Counted from the first letter of the stretch, positions 48,749-58,113 are shown. The stretch: 64,000 nt of DNA from Peptococcaceae bacterium BRH_c8a (GCA_000961575.1 LADP01000020.1:1-64000); one strand, 5' to 3'. The notes: generated by a model not told the origin, from the sequence alone. Made by a program: numbers and translations.

Positions 48749-50956
48749 ATGGAAAAGAAAATAGCCGTATATATTTGCACAGGCTGTGGAATTGGTGATG
48801 CTCTGGACATCGATGCCCTGTCCAAGGTAGCAAAAAGTGAATTTAAGGTGCCGATCTGCAAGACCGACGGGCAGCTCTGCGGGCCTGAAGGCGTTGCTTT
48901 AATCAAGCAGGATATCGAGAGTGAAGGTGTGAACACAGTCGTTATTGCCGGATGTTCAGCCAGGGTTAATTTTGATGTATTTAAATTCGGCCCGGATAAT
49001 ATTGTCGAGCGGATCAATCTGCGTGAACAGGTTATCTGGTGCCATACAGCCGACGACGAGGACACTCAGATGCTGGCCGAGGACTATATGCGCATGGGCC
49101 TGGTCAAACAAAAGAACATGTACGTCCCCGAACCCTATCAGGTGGAAAGCTTTTCCCGGAATATCCTGGTGGTGGGCGGCGGCCTGACCGGTCTGACTGC
49201 CGCGGTGGAATCGGCCAAAGCTGGTTACTCCACCATACTAGTGGAGAAGGATGCGGAACTGGGCGGTTACGTGGGCAAAATGTACAAACAAGTACCTATG
49301 AAACCACCTTATACCGACCTGGAAGAGAACTGTATCCCCAACTTGGTTAAAGCTGCCGAGGATGCCGGAGTTAAGATTTACAAGTCGGCCACCGTTGAGA
49401 ATACCGCAGGCGCGCCGGGTATGTTCGACGTTACCATTAAGCAGGGTGACAGTACTGTTCAGGAGCGGGTTGGTGCGATTGTGCTGGCCACCGGTGCCAA
49501 ACCTTACGAGGCAGACAAACTGGGTCACCTGGGCTTTGGTAAGTTTCCCAACGTTATCACTCAGTCCATGTTCGAGGAAATGGCGACTGCAGGTAAGCTG
49601 GAAGCCAGCAAAGTGGCCTTTATTCAGTGCGCGGGCTCACGCGACCAGGAGCACCTGCCTTACTGCTCCGCCGCGTGCTGCATCGAGTCCATCAAACAGG
49701 CGCTGTACGTTAAGGAAAAGAATGCTGAAGCCAACGTATATGTTTACTATAAGGACATTCGTTCCAACGGGCAGTATGAACATTTCTACATGAAGGCCCA
49801 GCAGGAAGGCGTTGTCTTTGTCAAGGGCGATGTGACCGAGATTACCGAGGAAGACGGCAAACTCACCATTGAAGCAGACGACAAAACAATGGGCACCACC
49901 TCCCTGGCGGACGAGTTTGACTACGTGGTACTGGCCAACGGCATGGTACCCACAGCAGCGCTGGGTGATTTGGTGGAAGAAGAGCCGGCCGCCGATGAAG
50001 CGGCAGCCGCTTCCGACGAGCCCAAGGCATCTACTCCCCCGGTAATTAAGGCCAACCTGCTTAACCTGGCCTACAGACAGGGTCCGGAACTGCCGGCTCT
50101 AAAATACGGCTTCCCGGATTCCCACTATATATGCTTCCCGTATGAAACCAGGCGCACAGGTATTTACGCCGCCGGTGTGGTACGGGCGCCCATGGATATG
50201 CTTTCAGCAGTTGAAGACGGTGCCGGTGCGGCCATGAAAGCCGTCCAGTGTGTCGAGGCCACTGAAATGGGCCAGGCTGTGCACCCGCGTTCCGGCGATA
50301 TGTCATTCCCAGAATTCAATATGAACCGCTGCACCCAATGTAAACGGTGCACTGAGGAATGTCCCTTTGGTGCCATTAACGAAGACGAGAAGGGCAACCC
50401 GCTACCCAACCCCTCCCGTTGCAGAAGGTGCGGCACCTGTATGGGCGCCTGCCCCGAACGGATTATTTCCTTCAAGAACTACTCGGTGCCAATGGTTGGT
50501 AACATGGTCAAGACCATTGAAATGCCGGAAGAAGACGAAGAGAAGCCCAGGATCCTAATCTTCGCCTGCGAGAATGATGCCATTCCCGCCCTGGATATGG
50601 CCGGCATCAACCGCCTGCAGTATAACGCCTGGGTGCGGATTATTCCTCTGCGCTGCTTGGGTTCCCTTAACCTGGTGTGGATTAACGACGCCATGGGCGG
50701 CGGCTTTGACGGCGTACTCTTGATGGGTTGCAAACACGGTGATGATTACCAGTGCCACTTCATGAAGGGCAGCGAACTGGCGGAGATTCGGCTCTCCAAG
50801 ATTTCCGAGACCCTGGATCGCCTGGGCCTGGAATCCGAGCGGGTGCGCGCCACTACGGTAAACATCATGGATTACGACAAGATACCGGCTATGCTGGACG
50901 AATTTGCCGCGGATCTTGAGGAACTGGGCCCGAACCCAATGAAAGACTTCGCTTAA
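48749..50956 (+). CDS. qmoB: QmoB, HdrA-like subunit with ferredoxin and MvhD-like domains
   Basis: 735 aa. An N-terminal region with CTGCGIGDALD and a Cys-rich CSARVNF part precedes the HdrA-like flavoprotein domain (VVGGGLTGLTAAVESAKAG). Two [4Fe-4S] motifs at about residues 530-575 (CTQCKRCTEECPFG; CRRCGTCMGACPER) and an MvhD-like C-terminus (ILIFACENDAIPALDMAG...LMGCKHGDDYQCHFMKG) follow. This fused layout is the QmoB signature. It accepts electrons via QmoA and HdrC/B-like partners. An Ala/Glu-rich stretch (~406-425) may be a flexible linker. Confidence 0.92.
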   Translation: MEKKIAVYICTGCGIGDALDIDALSKVAKSEFKVPICKTDGQLCGPEGVALIKQDIESEGVNTVVIAGCSARVNFDVFKFGPDNIVERINLREQVIWCHTADDEDTQMLAEDYMRMGLVKQKNMYVPEPYQVESFSRNILVVGGGLTGLTAAVESAKAGYSTILVEKDAELGGYVGKMYKQVPMKPPYTDLEENCIPNLVKAAEDAGVKIYKSATVENTAGAPGMFDVTIKQGDSTVQERVGAIVLATGAKPYEADKLGHLGFGKFPNVITQSMFEEMATAGKLEASKVAFIQCAGSRDQEHLPYCSAACCIESIKQALYVKEKNAEANVYVYYKDIRSNGQYEHFYMKAQQEGVVFVKGDVTEITEEDGKLTIEADDKTMGTTSLADEFDYVVLANGMVPTAALGDLVEEEPAADEAAAASDEPKASTPPVIKANLLNLAYRQGPELPALKYGFPDSHYICFPYETRRTGIYAAGVVRAPMDMLSAVEDGAGAAMKAVQCVEATEMGQAVHPRSGDMSFPEFNMNRCTQCKRCTEECPFGAINEDEKGNPLPNPSRCRRCGTCMGACPERIISFKNYSVPMVGNMVKTIEMPEEDEEKPRILIFACENDAIPALDMAGINRLQYNAWVRIIPLRCLGSLNLVWINDAMGGGFDGVLLMGCKHGDDYQCHFMKGSELAEIRLSKISETLDRLGLESERVRATTVNIMDYDKIPAMLDEFAADLEELGPNPMKDFA

Positions 50957-50963
50957 TAGGAAA

Positions 50964-51014
50964 GGGGACACACCTCAGGTAATGGGTATTCCTTTGGGGT
51001 CGAGGAATGTCCCC
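50964..51014. repeat. REP-like GGGGACACACCTC...GAGGAATGTCCCC element
   Basis: Arms GGGGACACACCTC (50964-50976) and GAGGAATGTCCCC (51002-51014), with an extra GAGGAATGTTCCC copy at 51027-51039. It lies 8 bp after the qmoB stop. Same family as 22147-22196 and 42877-42909. Confidence 0.6.
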
Positions 51015-51085
51015 GATGGGATGGCCGAGGAATGTTCCCGTGGGTTCGTTTTATTGGAACTCGACGGTAACTCCAGATAAAGAAA

Positions 51086-51106
51086 GGACGGCCAAATAGG
51101 CCGTCC
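51086..51106 (+). terminator. Short perfect hairpin upstream of hdrC
   Basis: 8-bp stem GGACGGCC / GGCCGTCC with loop AAATA, 40 bp before hdrC. It lacks a clear U-run and may be an attenuator or a processing site. Confidence 0.5.
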
Positions 51107-51145
51107 TGCACTCCTTTAAAAAATAGAAAAGGAGATAATTACTTT

Positions 51146-51742
51146 ATGGAGCAAAAGAATGTTTTTTCAGAACCTGTTAAGTATGATTTAACATTTGCCC
51201 GGGAAATTTTTCGTCTGGAGAACGGCTCATACATCAAGCAGTGCATGAACTGCGGTATGTGCGCCATTTCTTGCGCCACCAGGGATGTTATGGACTATTC
51301 TCCCAGGCAGCTTTTTAATCTAATTAAACTAGGTAAAAAAGAGGAAGTCTTGACGTCCAATACATTCTGGTCCTGTACTTCCTGCTGTACTTGTAAAGCC
51401 CGCTGTCCCAGGGGTATTCCCATTATTGATGTGATGCATGACTTAAAGAAATACGCTATTGACCATGGTTACACTAACTACCCGCAAGCTGCCTTCTACA
51501 AGGCTTTTTGGAACGAAATGTCCGTTCGGGGCAGAATGTTCGAGGGTGGTATGACAGCTCGCTACTTCCTAATCCGCGGTCTTGACGAGATTTTAAAGGC
51601 TATGGACATGAAGGACGTGGGTATCGACATGCTTAAGCATGGTCGGATGCCCCTGCTGCCGCCGAAAAAAATCAGGGGGCTGGGCGGTTTAAAGAAAATC
51701 ATTAGTAAGGCCCAGGAACTTGATCGGAAGGAGGCCAGGTAA
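51146..51742 (+). CDS. hdrC: HdrC-like Fe-S subunit
   Basis: 198 aa. Two [4Fe-4S] motifs: CMNCGMCAISCAT at ~33 and CTSCCTCKARCPRG at ~77. The rest is helical with no membrane segments, as in heterodisulfide reductase HdrC. In Gram-positive sulfate reducers this gene and hdrB follow qmoAB and are thought to replace membrane QmoC. Its stop overlaps the next start (TAATG), so it is coupled to hdrB. AAAAGGAG precedes the ATG. Confidence 0.9.
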   Translation: MEQKNVFSEPVKYDLTFAREIFRLENGSYIKQCMNCGMCAISCATRDVMDYSPRQLFNLIKLGKKEEVLTSNTFWSCTSCCTCKARCPRGIPIIDVMHDLKKYAIDHGYTNYPQAAFYKAFWNEMSVRGRMFEGGMTARYFLIRGLDEILKAMDMKDVGIDMLKHGRMPLLPPKKIRGLGGLKKIISKAQELDRKEAR

Positions 51743-52617
51743 TGAGATATAGCTATTATCCCGGATGCTCCAGCGAAGCTACGGCCAAGGCAAACGCACA
51801 CTCCATTGAAGGTGTGGCCAAAGCGTTGGATGTACAGTTGGAAGAAATACCGGACTGGAACTGTTGCGGTGCCACCGTGGCTTCCGGTGTGGTGGGAGAC
51901 TTTACGCAGTTGGTGGTCACAGCCCGTAACCTGGCTATTGCCGAAGCCAAGGGTCAGGATGTGGTGACAGGCTGTAGTTCTTGCTACATGACCCTGGCTG
52001 TCGCCAATAAGAAGTTTAAGGAAGACGAGCATTTCCGCACCATGGCCAACGAAGCGTTGTCTGCTGCCGGAATGCAGTACAACGGTACCCTGCAAGTGCG
52101 CCAGTTCCTGGATGTGATTTATAACGATGTGGGACTCGAAAAGGTAGCTCAAAAGGTTAAAAAACCCCTTAAGGGTCTTACCGTGGCTGGATATGTAGGT
52201 TGCCAGACCGTACGGGCACTTCCATACGAGTTCGATGACCCGGAACAGCCGGTGTTCATGGACAGGTTAATAGAAGCCTTGGGTGCAACGCCAGCTGATT
52301 TCCCACTGCGGGCGCGTTGCTGCGGTAGTTCCAGTACCATACCCGCCAGGGACATTGTGCTGGATCTGGGTTATAAACTTTTTGAATCTGCTTCATCCGG
52401 TGGTGCGCAGGTTATGGTAACCCCGTGCCCGATGTGCCAACTTAATTTGGATGCCTATCAAAAGCTGGTTAATAGAAAATATGGTACCAGTTTTAATATT
52501 CCGGTGCTGTTTTTTACCCAGCTGATGGCCGTAGCCTTCGGGTTATCTCCCGAGGCCCAGGCCTTGAAATACAACATTGTCTCTCCTCATGGTGCTTTAT
52601 TGCAATTCGCAAAATAA
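51742..52617 (+). CDS. hdrB: HdrB-like CCG-domain subunit
   Basis: 291 aa. Two cysteine-rich CCG domains: PGCSSEATAK...WNCCGATVASG...GCSSCYMTL and GCQTVRALP...RCCGSSSTIPAR...CPMCQLNLD. This is the HdrB layout that binds non-cubane Fe-S clusters at the active site of heterodisulfide reductase. With hdrC it probably completes the electron path to APS reductase in place of QmoC; that role is inference from organisms with the same gene order. Terminator at 52663-52699. Confidence 0.9.
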   Translation: MRYSYYPGCSSEATAKANAHSIEGVAKALDVQLEEIPDWNCCGATVASGVVGDFTQLVVTARNLAIAEAKGQDVVTGCSSCYMTLAVANKKFKEDEHFRTMANEALSAAGMQYNGTLQVRQFLDVIYNDVGLEKVAQKVKKPLKGLTVAGYVGCQTVRALPYEFDDPEQPVFMDRLIEALGATPADFPLRARCCGSSSTIPARDIVLDLGYKLFESASSGGAQVMVTPCPMCQLNLDAYQKLVNRKYGTSFNIPVLFFTQLMAVAFGLSPEAQALKYNIVSPHGALLQFAK

Positions 52618-53157
52618 AAGATAGAATTAGTTTAATAAGCGTAGCACCGTTATACAGTGCTAAAAGCTCCCGTGTTAGCAGGGGGCTTTAATTTTTTTAG
52701 TGTATAAAAACGGTAAAGAATCATTATGTTATTGTGCAGTAAAATTGCTTGTGCCGTGGTTTTGGTTATGATAAATGCAATATGTGAGTGTAAAAAAGGG
52801 TGATGAAAGTATTGCAGATAGTATATTATTTCACATGGTAATTATTGAAGGTTATTTTGTCATTGCGCAGTCTTCTCACTTGTATTGTTTGTATTTTACT
52901 ACTTATCCCCCCTGTAAAAGATTTATTTATTTTAAATTACATATTTTTATAGTGTTACTAAACATTGTCATAATAATTAAATTTTTATTAATCTATCTTT
53001 ATAAAGGCCGCTTTTTTACATCTGGTTCCTATTTGATGTCTCCTTAAAAATAATACGTTGTTTAAATTCAAAAAGAAGGAATTTTAAAACATTTAATTAA
53101 ATAATTAATTATTAAAAGTTTTCAATATTTTTTTAGTGTTATAAAGGAGGTATGGTC
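52618..53157. other. 540-bp region after hdrB
   Basis: Begins with a small GCAC/GTGC hairpin and the terminator at 52663-52699. The rest is very AT-rich. A 90-codon frame at 52775-53047 has no ribosome binding site and a random-looking product and was not accepted. Confidence 0.6.
52663..52699 (+). terminator. Terminator of the sulfate-reduction block
   Basis: 9-bp stem AAAGCTCCC / GGGGGCTTT (one G-U) with a 9-nt loop, followed by AATTTTTTT, 46 bp after hdrB. Confidence 0.88.
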
Positions 53158-54576
53158 TTGCCTGAACATTTACAAATTTATTTTGCTGTAGCTGTTTTTT
53201 TAATTACTTACGCCATCATCGTCTCCGAAAAGATCCACCGGGCTGTTATTGCCCTGGTAGGTGCGGCGCTTATTGCCGTTTTTAAGATTATGGATCCGGA
53301 AGAGGCGGTACACGCAATTGACTTTAATACCATCGGCTTGCTGGTTGGTATGATGATTATTGTCGGCATCACCCGCCAGACGGGGGTATTTGAGTTCCTG
53401 GCCATCAAGGCGGCCAAGAGTTCCAAGGGCGAGCCGCTAAAAATCATGGCCGCACTGTCGCTGGTAACCGCGATATTATCTGCCCTTTTGGATAATGTGA
53501 CTACGGTACTTTTAATCGTTCCTGTTACCTTCGCCATAGCCCAAAAGCTAAGAATAAACCCCATTCCAATTTTAATAGCTGAAATTATTGCTTCCAACGT
53601 CGGTGGTACCGCTACTTTAATCGGCGACCCCCCCAACATTATGATTGGCAGTGCTACCCACCTTGGTTTTATGGATTTTATTATTAACCTGACACCCATT
53701 GTTGTAGTGGTTTACGTTTGCACTTTAACACTGCTGAGGCTGATTTACCGGTCACAGTTGGTGTCCGACCCGGAGCGCCAGAAAAGCATCATGGAAATGG
53801 ACGAGTACGCAGAGCTCAAAGATATGGTGCTGCTTAAAAAGTGTATGATTGTCCTGAGCCTGACCATTTTAGGTTTTGTCCTACACCAATATGTGCACCT
53901 AGAGTCTTCGGTTATTGCTCTTACCGGGGCCAGCCTGCTGCTGCTGGTCAGCAAGGAAGATCCGGAACACGCGCTGCATGCCGTGGAATGGCCGGTTATC
54001 TTCTTTTTCATCGGACTGTTTGTACTGGTGGGTAGCCTTGAAAAGGTAGGCGTGATTGAGGCTATCGCCGAGTATTCCCTTGAACTCACCGGCGGCGCGA
54101 TGATTCCCACTGCCATGCTCATATTATGGCTGTCGGGTATAGCATCGGCATTTATAGATAACATACCATTTGTCGCCACCATGATTCCGCTTATTCATAA
54201 CATGGGGGAACTCATGGGCGTAACCGACCCCAGCGCACTGAACTTCTTCTGGTGGTCGCTGTCTCTGGGCGCCTGTCTGGGTGGCAACGGAACTATCATT
54301 GGCGCTTCGGCCAACGTTGTTGTTATAGGTATGGCCGAAAAGCGGGGCTACCACATTACCTTCGTCAAGTTTTTCGTAGTGGCGTTCCCTTTGATGATTA
54401 TGTCGCTAGTCCTGGCCACCGTTTATATGTACCTGTGGTTTATATTTCCTGAGACAATCACCATTATCGTGACCCTGTTGTTTGGTGGCTTGGTGGCGTT
54501 GGCAGCAATGCCCATTAACAAAGCGCTTGAGAAGAGTGCGGCTAAGAAAAGTGCCAAAAAGGATATTAGCAGCTAA
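53158..54576 (+). CDS. ArsB/NhaD-like ion permease (SLC13-related)
   Basis: About 472 aa with 11-12 predicted membrane segments. IGLLVGMMIIVGITRQTGVFEFLAIKAAK and ALLDNVTTVLLIVPVTF...SNVGGTATLIGDPPNIMIGSATHLGF show the characteristic GDPPNIMIG loop of the ArsB/NhaD (ion-transporter superfamily) permeases, repeated less well as GNGTIIGASANVVVIG in the second half. Members move arsenite, Na+/H+ or anions. TTG at 53158 is the likely start because AAAGGAGG is 7 bp upstream; the ATG at 53152 would be too close. Placed downstream of the sulfate block, it might move sulfate or sodium, but this is not shown. Confidence 0.82.
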   Translation: MPEHLQIYFAVAVFLITYAIIVSEKIHRAVIALVGAALIAVFKIMDPEEAVHAIDFNTIGLLVGMMIIVGITRQTGVFEFLAIKAAKSSKGEPLKIMAALSLVTAILSALLDNVTTVLLIVPVTFAIAQKLRINPIPILIAEIIASNVGGTATLIGDPPNIMIGSATHLGFMDFIINLTPIVVVVYVCTLTLLRLIYRSQLVSDPERQKSIMEMDEYAELKDMVLLKKCMIVLSLTILGFVLHQYVHLESSVIALTGASLLLLVSKEDPEHALHAVEWPVIFFFIGLFVLVGSLEKVGVIEAIAEYSLELTGGAMIPTAMLILWLSGIASAFIDNIPFVATMIPLIHNMGELMGVTDPSALNFFWWSLSLGACLGGNGTIIGASANVVVIGMAEKRGYHITFVKFFVVAFPLMIMSLVLATVYMYLWFIFPETITIIVTLLFGGLVALAAMPINKALEKSAAKKSAKKDISS

Positions 54577-54613
54577 AGCTAAATAAATTAACAACTTAAA
54601 TTTGCTTATAGGT

Positions 54614-54654
54614 AAACAAGAAGACTCCCCTGGTTAATGGGAGTCTTCTTGTTT
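54614..54654. terminator. Bidirectional terminator between permease and CBS gene
   Basis: 16-bp perfect stem (AAACAAGAAGACTCCC and complement) with a 9-nt loop, located between convergent genes at 54576 and 54707. Confidence 0.85.
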
Positions 54655-54706
54655 AGTCCGGCAGGGAGTTATGGCAATTAATGAAATTCGAAACAATTTA
54701 TTGAGC

Positions 54707-55267
54707 TTATGCCAATTTATCAGTTCGGGTGTCTGAATAAGATTCGCCATTAGCAACCAGGTTAGAAATCTCCCTGAAAATATCTTCATTAAGTACCATG
54801 CCAACCAGCCGGTTATTGCTTTTGACCGGCAAAAATTCCAACTTGTATTTGGCCAGGTTGCAGGATGTCCTTAGTAGTGAATCATCAGCATTGGCGAAGT
54901 GTTCAAAGGGAGTTGTATATCTTTTAATTGTATTTTGAGCCACTTCCATGCATCGATCGGTAAAGAGACCTGCCCAAAAAATTGGCACAGATGAACTTGG
55001 CAATTTCATACCCACGAAGGTTACGCTTTCCAGATACTGCGGTTCTATGGCCTTAAACATTTCGTTGATGCCAAAAGTGCCAACTGGTAAGCTATCTTCG
55101 AAAACTACAACGCAACGTCGCCCTGTTTTGGGCTTATTAACTTGTGGATACCATAAATCTTGCATTACTTTTAGCGTGGTCTTTAGTGTGGCCTCTGAAG
55201 AAATCAATGGATATTCATATATAGGAATCATTATATCCCTGACTTTTTTTTCTTTGAGATTTTCCAT
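54707..55267 (-). CDS. CBS-pair protein with SVPIFW...GLF..RC signature
   Basis: 186 aa. CBS1 is VRDIMIPIYEYPLISSEATLKTTLKVMQ to VVVFEDSLPVGTFGINEMF; CBS2 is TTPFEHFANADDSLLRTSCNL to LEFLPVKSNNRLVGMVL. The segment between them, SVPIFWAGLFTDRC, nearly matches the protein at 13381-13911, so the two are paralogues of one family. CBS pairs bind adenine nucleotides and could sense AMP produced by APS reduction, a suggestion only. AGGAGG lies 10 bp before the ATG. It is convergent with the permease. Confidence 0.82.
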   Translation of the reverse strand: MENLKEKKVRDIMIPIYEYPLISSEATLKTTLKVMQDLWYPQVNKPKTGRRCVVVFEDSLPVGTFGINEMFKAIEPQYLESVTFVGMKLPSSSVPIFWAGLFTDRCMEVAQNTIKRYTTPFEHFANADDSLLRTSCNLAKYKLEFLPVKSNNRLVGMVLNEDIFREISNLVANGESYSDTRTDKLA

Positions 55268-56106
55268 ACCAGGATAACCTCCTCACCTTCTGGACTCGTT
55301 GTCACCACGTTTTATGGTTATAGTAGTGACAAAATTTTAGGTTTAGGTGTTGTCAGGGGTTGTGGTTTATGATAATATTAAAAAGAACATAAATGAAGTA
55401 GTGACTATAGCTTATATGTCTTGTATTCAAACATATGTTCATATTTTGTTTTAAATTTGTTCCCCTGACAAGTGGGAGCAGTCGGTTAATGTATTGAATT
55501 ATTTGTGGTAAGAGGGAGCGTGTCACTGGTGGCAGCCAGTTTAAAGACACACCCTCTTGTTCTGTTTTTAGCGCAAAGTAAGCTAAAAGCATGGCTTTTG
55601 TTTTTTAGGGCCGCTAATTAATTTTTTCACTTGATGCTCTTTATTTAATATACTTATTATCCCGCCAAGTTTTTTAATACGTCAAATCATACCTTATCAA
55701 CCCCCACCTCCCGCTCTAGTTGGTTGTAATAAAATTCACAAGCCAATATTTTTAGTCCTTACATCTATTACATCTTATAGCTATTATATATGATATCAAA
55801 TGATAGTGCAATGTTTCACATGCCCCCGAAAGAAATATTAATATTCTGACAATGACGTAGCCATTGTATTCAGATATACCAGGTGCTCATTCGCTTACGG
55901 TTCCTGATGACAAGATGCCGGTATTTGGAAAACAAAAATAAGCACCAATTCTATTATTAAACGCTTGAATTAATTACGCAGACGTGATAATGAAAATAAG
56001 ATAAATTATAAAAGGAAGCTTTTATTTTAACAGTAGAAAAATCTTTTTATATTTGCTATGATATTTGTTAGACCTGTCCGGATTTAATTTTTACGGGGGT
56101 GGTTAA
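55268..56106. other. 839-bp intergenic region
   Basis: AT-rich. It holds a long imperfect hairpin at 55510-55558 and nothing else I can support. A 79-codon minus frame at 55353-55592 runs through the hairpin and is probably noise. No promoter pair for the protease gene at 56107 was found. Confidence 0.6.
55510..55558. repeat. Long three-segment hairpin
   Basis: AAGAGGG / CCCTCTT, GTGTC / GACAC and ACTGG / CCAGT form successive stem parts around loop TGGCAG with small internal bulges. It is an isolated stem-loop in a gene-free stretch, perhaps a remnant of a mobile palindrome. Confidence 0.5.
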
Positions 56107-57273
56107 ATGGCTGCACTTATCAGACGTATAGTTTTGTTGAGTGTTCTAACTACTTTTATGGCGGGGATGATTGTGTTTGCCGCAGGCTGTTCTGCTTTTA
56201 ACAATCGGGATGCCGGCAGCGGTTTATCTGCTTCAGAAAATGAGAATTCATCCAACACCCAGCAGGGTCTTCCGGGGGTAAACTCCGAAACTATAGCCGA
56301 CATCGTGAAAAAAGCCGGCCCGGCGGTTGTACAAATAAGTGTTGAAAAGAAAACTGCCGGTTACAGTTCCGACCCCTTCTTTAACGATCCGTTCTTTAGG
56401 AACTTTTTTGGGACCACACCCCAGCCTCAGCGGGAACGTACTGAGACAGGTTTGGGCTCTGGTTTTATTATTTCCGGTGACGGTTATATTCTGACAAATG
56501 AGCATGTTATTTCCGGCGCCGATAAGATTACGGTAACTGTGCAGGATGAGAATAAAGATTACCCGGCTAGTTTAATAGGTGCCGATTATGATCTGGATCT
56601 GGCCGTTTTAAAGATTCAAGTTAGTCAAGAACTACCATCATTAAAACTTGGGGACTCAGAAAAAATAGAAGTTGGCAACTGGGTCATCGCTATAGGTAAC
56701 CCCTACGGTTTTGATCATACCGTCACGGTGGGTGTAATTAGTGCCAAGCAAAGACCGGTGCCGGTGGAAGGGCGTTATTATAAAAACCTTTTGCAAACCG
56801 ATGCCGCCATCAACCCGGGAAACAGTGGCGGTCCTTTACTAAATTTACAGGGAGATGTAGTGGGAATTAATACGGCGGTAGCTCAAGCGCAGGGAATAGG
56901 GTTTGCCATACCTACCAGTACAGTGCATAGCGTTTTAAATGACCTTAAACAGAGTGGCAAAGTAATCAGACCCTGGTTAGGTATACAGATGCACGATATA
57001 ACACCCGATATAGCGGAATACTTCGCATTGGACAGCACCGAAGGCGTTATGGTGGTGGGGGTCGTTCCAGACAGCCCTGCGCAACGGGCGGGATTGATCC
57101 AGGGTGACATAATACTACAGATAGATAAAAAAACTGTAAAGGATGCCAATGCGCTGGCTGATCGCATTAAAGGGGTTGAAATAGGACAAAAGATTTCACT
57201 CACGGTTTATCGCGAACGAGCTATTGTATCTATTACCGTAGAGGTAGGGGAAAAACCAAACGATTTTCAGTAG
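56107..57273 (+). CDS. HtrA/DegP-type serine protease with one PDZ domain
   Basis: 388 aa. The N-terminal hydrophobic helix (~8-27) ends in FAAGC28, a possible lipobox, so the protein may be a lipoprotein or membrane-anchored. Catalytic triad: His133 (LTNEHVISGADK), Asp164 (DLDLAVLKI), Ser240 (NPGNSGGPLL). The PDZ domain is at ~285-385 (GVMVVGVVPDSPAQRAGLIQGDIILQID). HtrA proteases act outside the membrane in stress quality control. A GGGGGTGG site precedes the ATG. Terminator at 57288-57334. Confidence 0.95.
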   Translation: MAALIRRIVLLSVLTTFMAGMIVFAAGCSAFNNRDAGSGLSASENENSSNTQQGLPGVNSETIADIVKKAGPAVVQISVEKKTAGYSSDPFFNDPFFRNFFGTTPQPQRERTETGLGSGFIISGDGYILTNEHVISGADKITVTVQDENKDYPASLIGADYDLDLAVLKIQVSQELPSLKLGDSEKIEVGNWVIAIGNPYGFDHTVTVGVISAKQRPVPVEGRYYKNLLQTDAAINPGNSGGPLLNLQGDVVGINTAVAQAQGIGFAIPTSTVHSVLNDLKQSGKVIRPWLGIQMHDITPDIAEYFALDSTEGVMVVGVVPDSPAQRAGLIQGDIILQIDKKTVKDANALADRIKGVEIGQKISLTVYRERAIVSITVEVGEKPNDFQ

Positions 57274-57287
57274 TTAGTGGTAACAAT

Positions 57288-57334
57288 AAAAAGATTCGGC
57301 TTGTGAATCATATATCACAAAGCCGAATCTTTTT
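57288..57334 (+). terminator. Terminator of the htrA-like gene
   Basis: Stem AAAAAGATTCGGCT...TGTGA / TCACA...AGCCGAATCTTTTT with one bulged base and an 8-nt loop, ending in a T-run. The convergent minus-strand gene ends at 57385 and may share it. Confidence 0.85.
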
Positions 57335-57384
57335 GCTTTTCCAAAGCGCGTTTAAATTAGTTAACAGACCTGATTATCCATATT

Positions 57385-58113
57385 TTAGCTGGTCATAATT
57401 TTTTCAAGAATAGAATCTATTTTCTGGCAGAAATCATCCTTAATCATGCAGCCATCTACTTTATGCATTTCAGGTAAAACTCCAAGCGCCGGCAGGTTAA
57501 ATTCCTTGGCTACGGTCTCTGGCAGGTCTTCGATGGGTGAAGCTTCCCTGTTAAACAGTAACTGTAACTTGTTAACCGGGAAGTGGACGTCTTCCAAATC
57601 CCAAATGAAATGCTTTAGTGCTTTCACATTGTATCTGAAGGTGTCTACCACCAGTAGTGGAAAATCAGAATCCTCCAGGAACGCAAAGTTGAAGCTGGTG
57701 TGTTTGTTGCCCATGTCAACTATAACGATATCGTAATCGCTATTTTTAAGTGCATTATGAATTATTCTCATTTCATAATAGATATTACCATAATCAGGTA
57801 ATTTGCGGTTGGTGTTGCTGGCCAGGACGTCCAGTCCGGACTCGTGTTTCTGTAAGAAGTGCGCCCAGTCTGACTGTTTATACTCAACATTAATAATGCC
57901 ATTTTTTTTACTTTCCAGGTAAATGTCTTCACACCAGTCGCTGATGTTGGGGGTATGGTGCAATTTAAGTCTTTCGGTTACATCGCCTTTGTGGATATCC
58001 AGATCCACCAAAAGTGTTTTGTACCCTTTGTTTTGGCTCATTAAAGAAAGTTCTTCGGCTATGGTAGTGTTACCGCTTTGCTTGGTTACGCCGTATATTG
58101 AAGCTAGTTTCAT
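57385..58113 (-). CDS. ParA/MinD-like protein with degenerate Walker A
   Basis: 242 aa. It has the ParA/CpaE layout: N-terminal P-loop region, switch-like LVDLDIHKGDVTERL (Asp37, Asp39), and VIVDMGNKHTSFNFAFLEDSDFPLLVVDT as Walker B region. The P-loop reads GVTKQSGNTT (Lys11): the deviant Lys is kept but the canonical GK[ST] is GNT, so classical ATP hydrolysis may be lost. CpaE-like receivers and cellulose or chemotaxis partitioning ATPases have similar variants. AAAGGAG precedes the ATG. The target is unknown. Confidence 0.75.
   Translation of the reverse strand: MKLASIYGVTKQSGNTTIAEELSLMSQNKGYKTLLVDLDIHKGDVTERLKLHHTPNISDWCEDIYLESKKNGIINVEYKQSDWAHFLQKHESGLDVLASNTNRKLPDYGNIYYEMRIIHNALKNSDYDIVIVDMGNKHTSFNFAFLEDSDFPLLVVDTFRYNVKALKHFIWDLEDVHFPVNKLQLLFNREASPIEDLPETVAKEFNLPALGVLPEMHKVDGCMIKDDFCQKIDSILEKIMTS

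Noticed and set aside
52775-53047. 90-codon plus-strand frame after hdrB
   Set aside because: No ribosome binding site, AT-rich sequence and a product rich in Ile/Phe/Tyr of random appearance; probably chance.
55353-55592. 79-codon minus-strand frame in the 839-bp gap
   Set aside because: Runs through a hairpin, starts without a binding site and resembles no protein.
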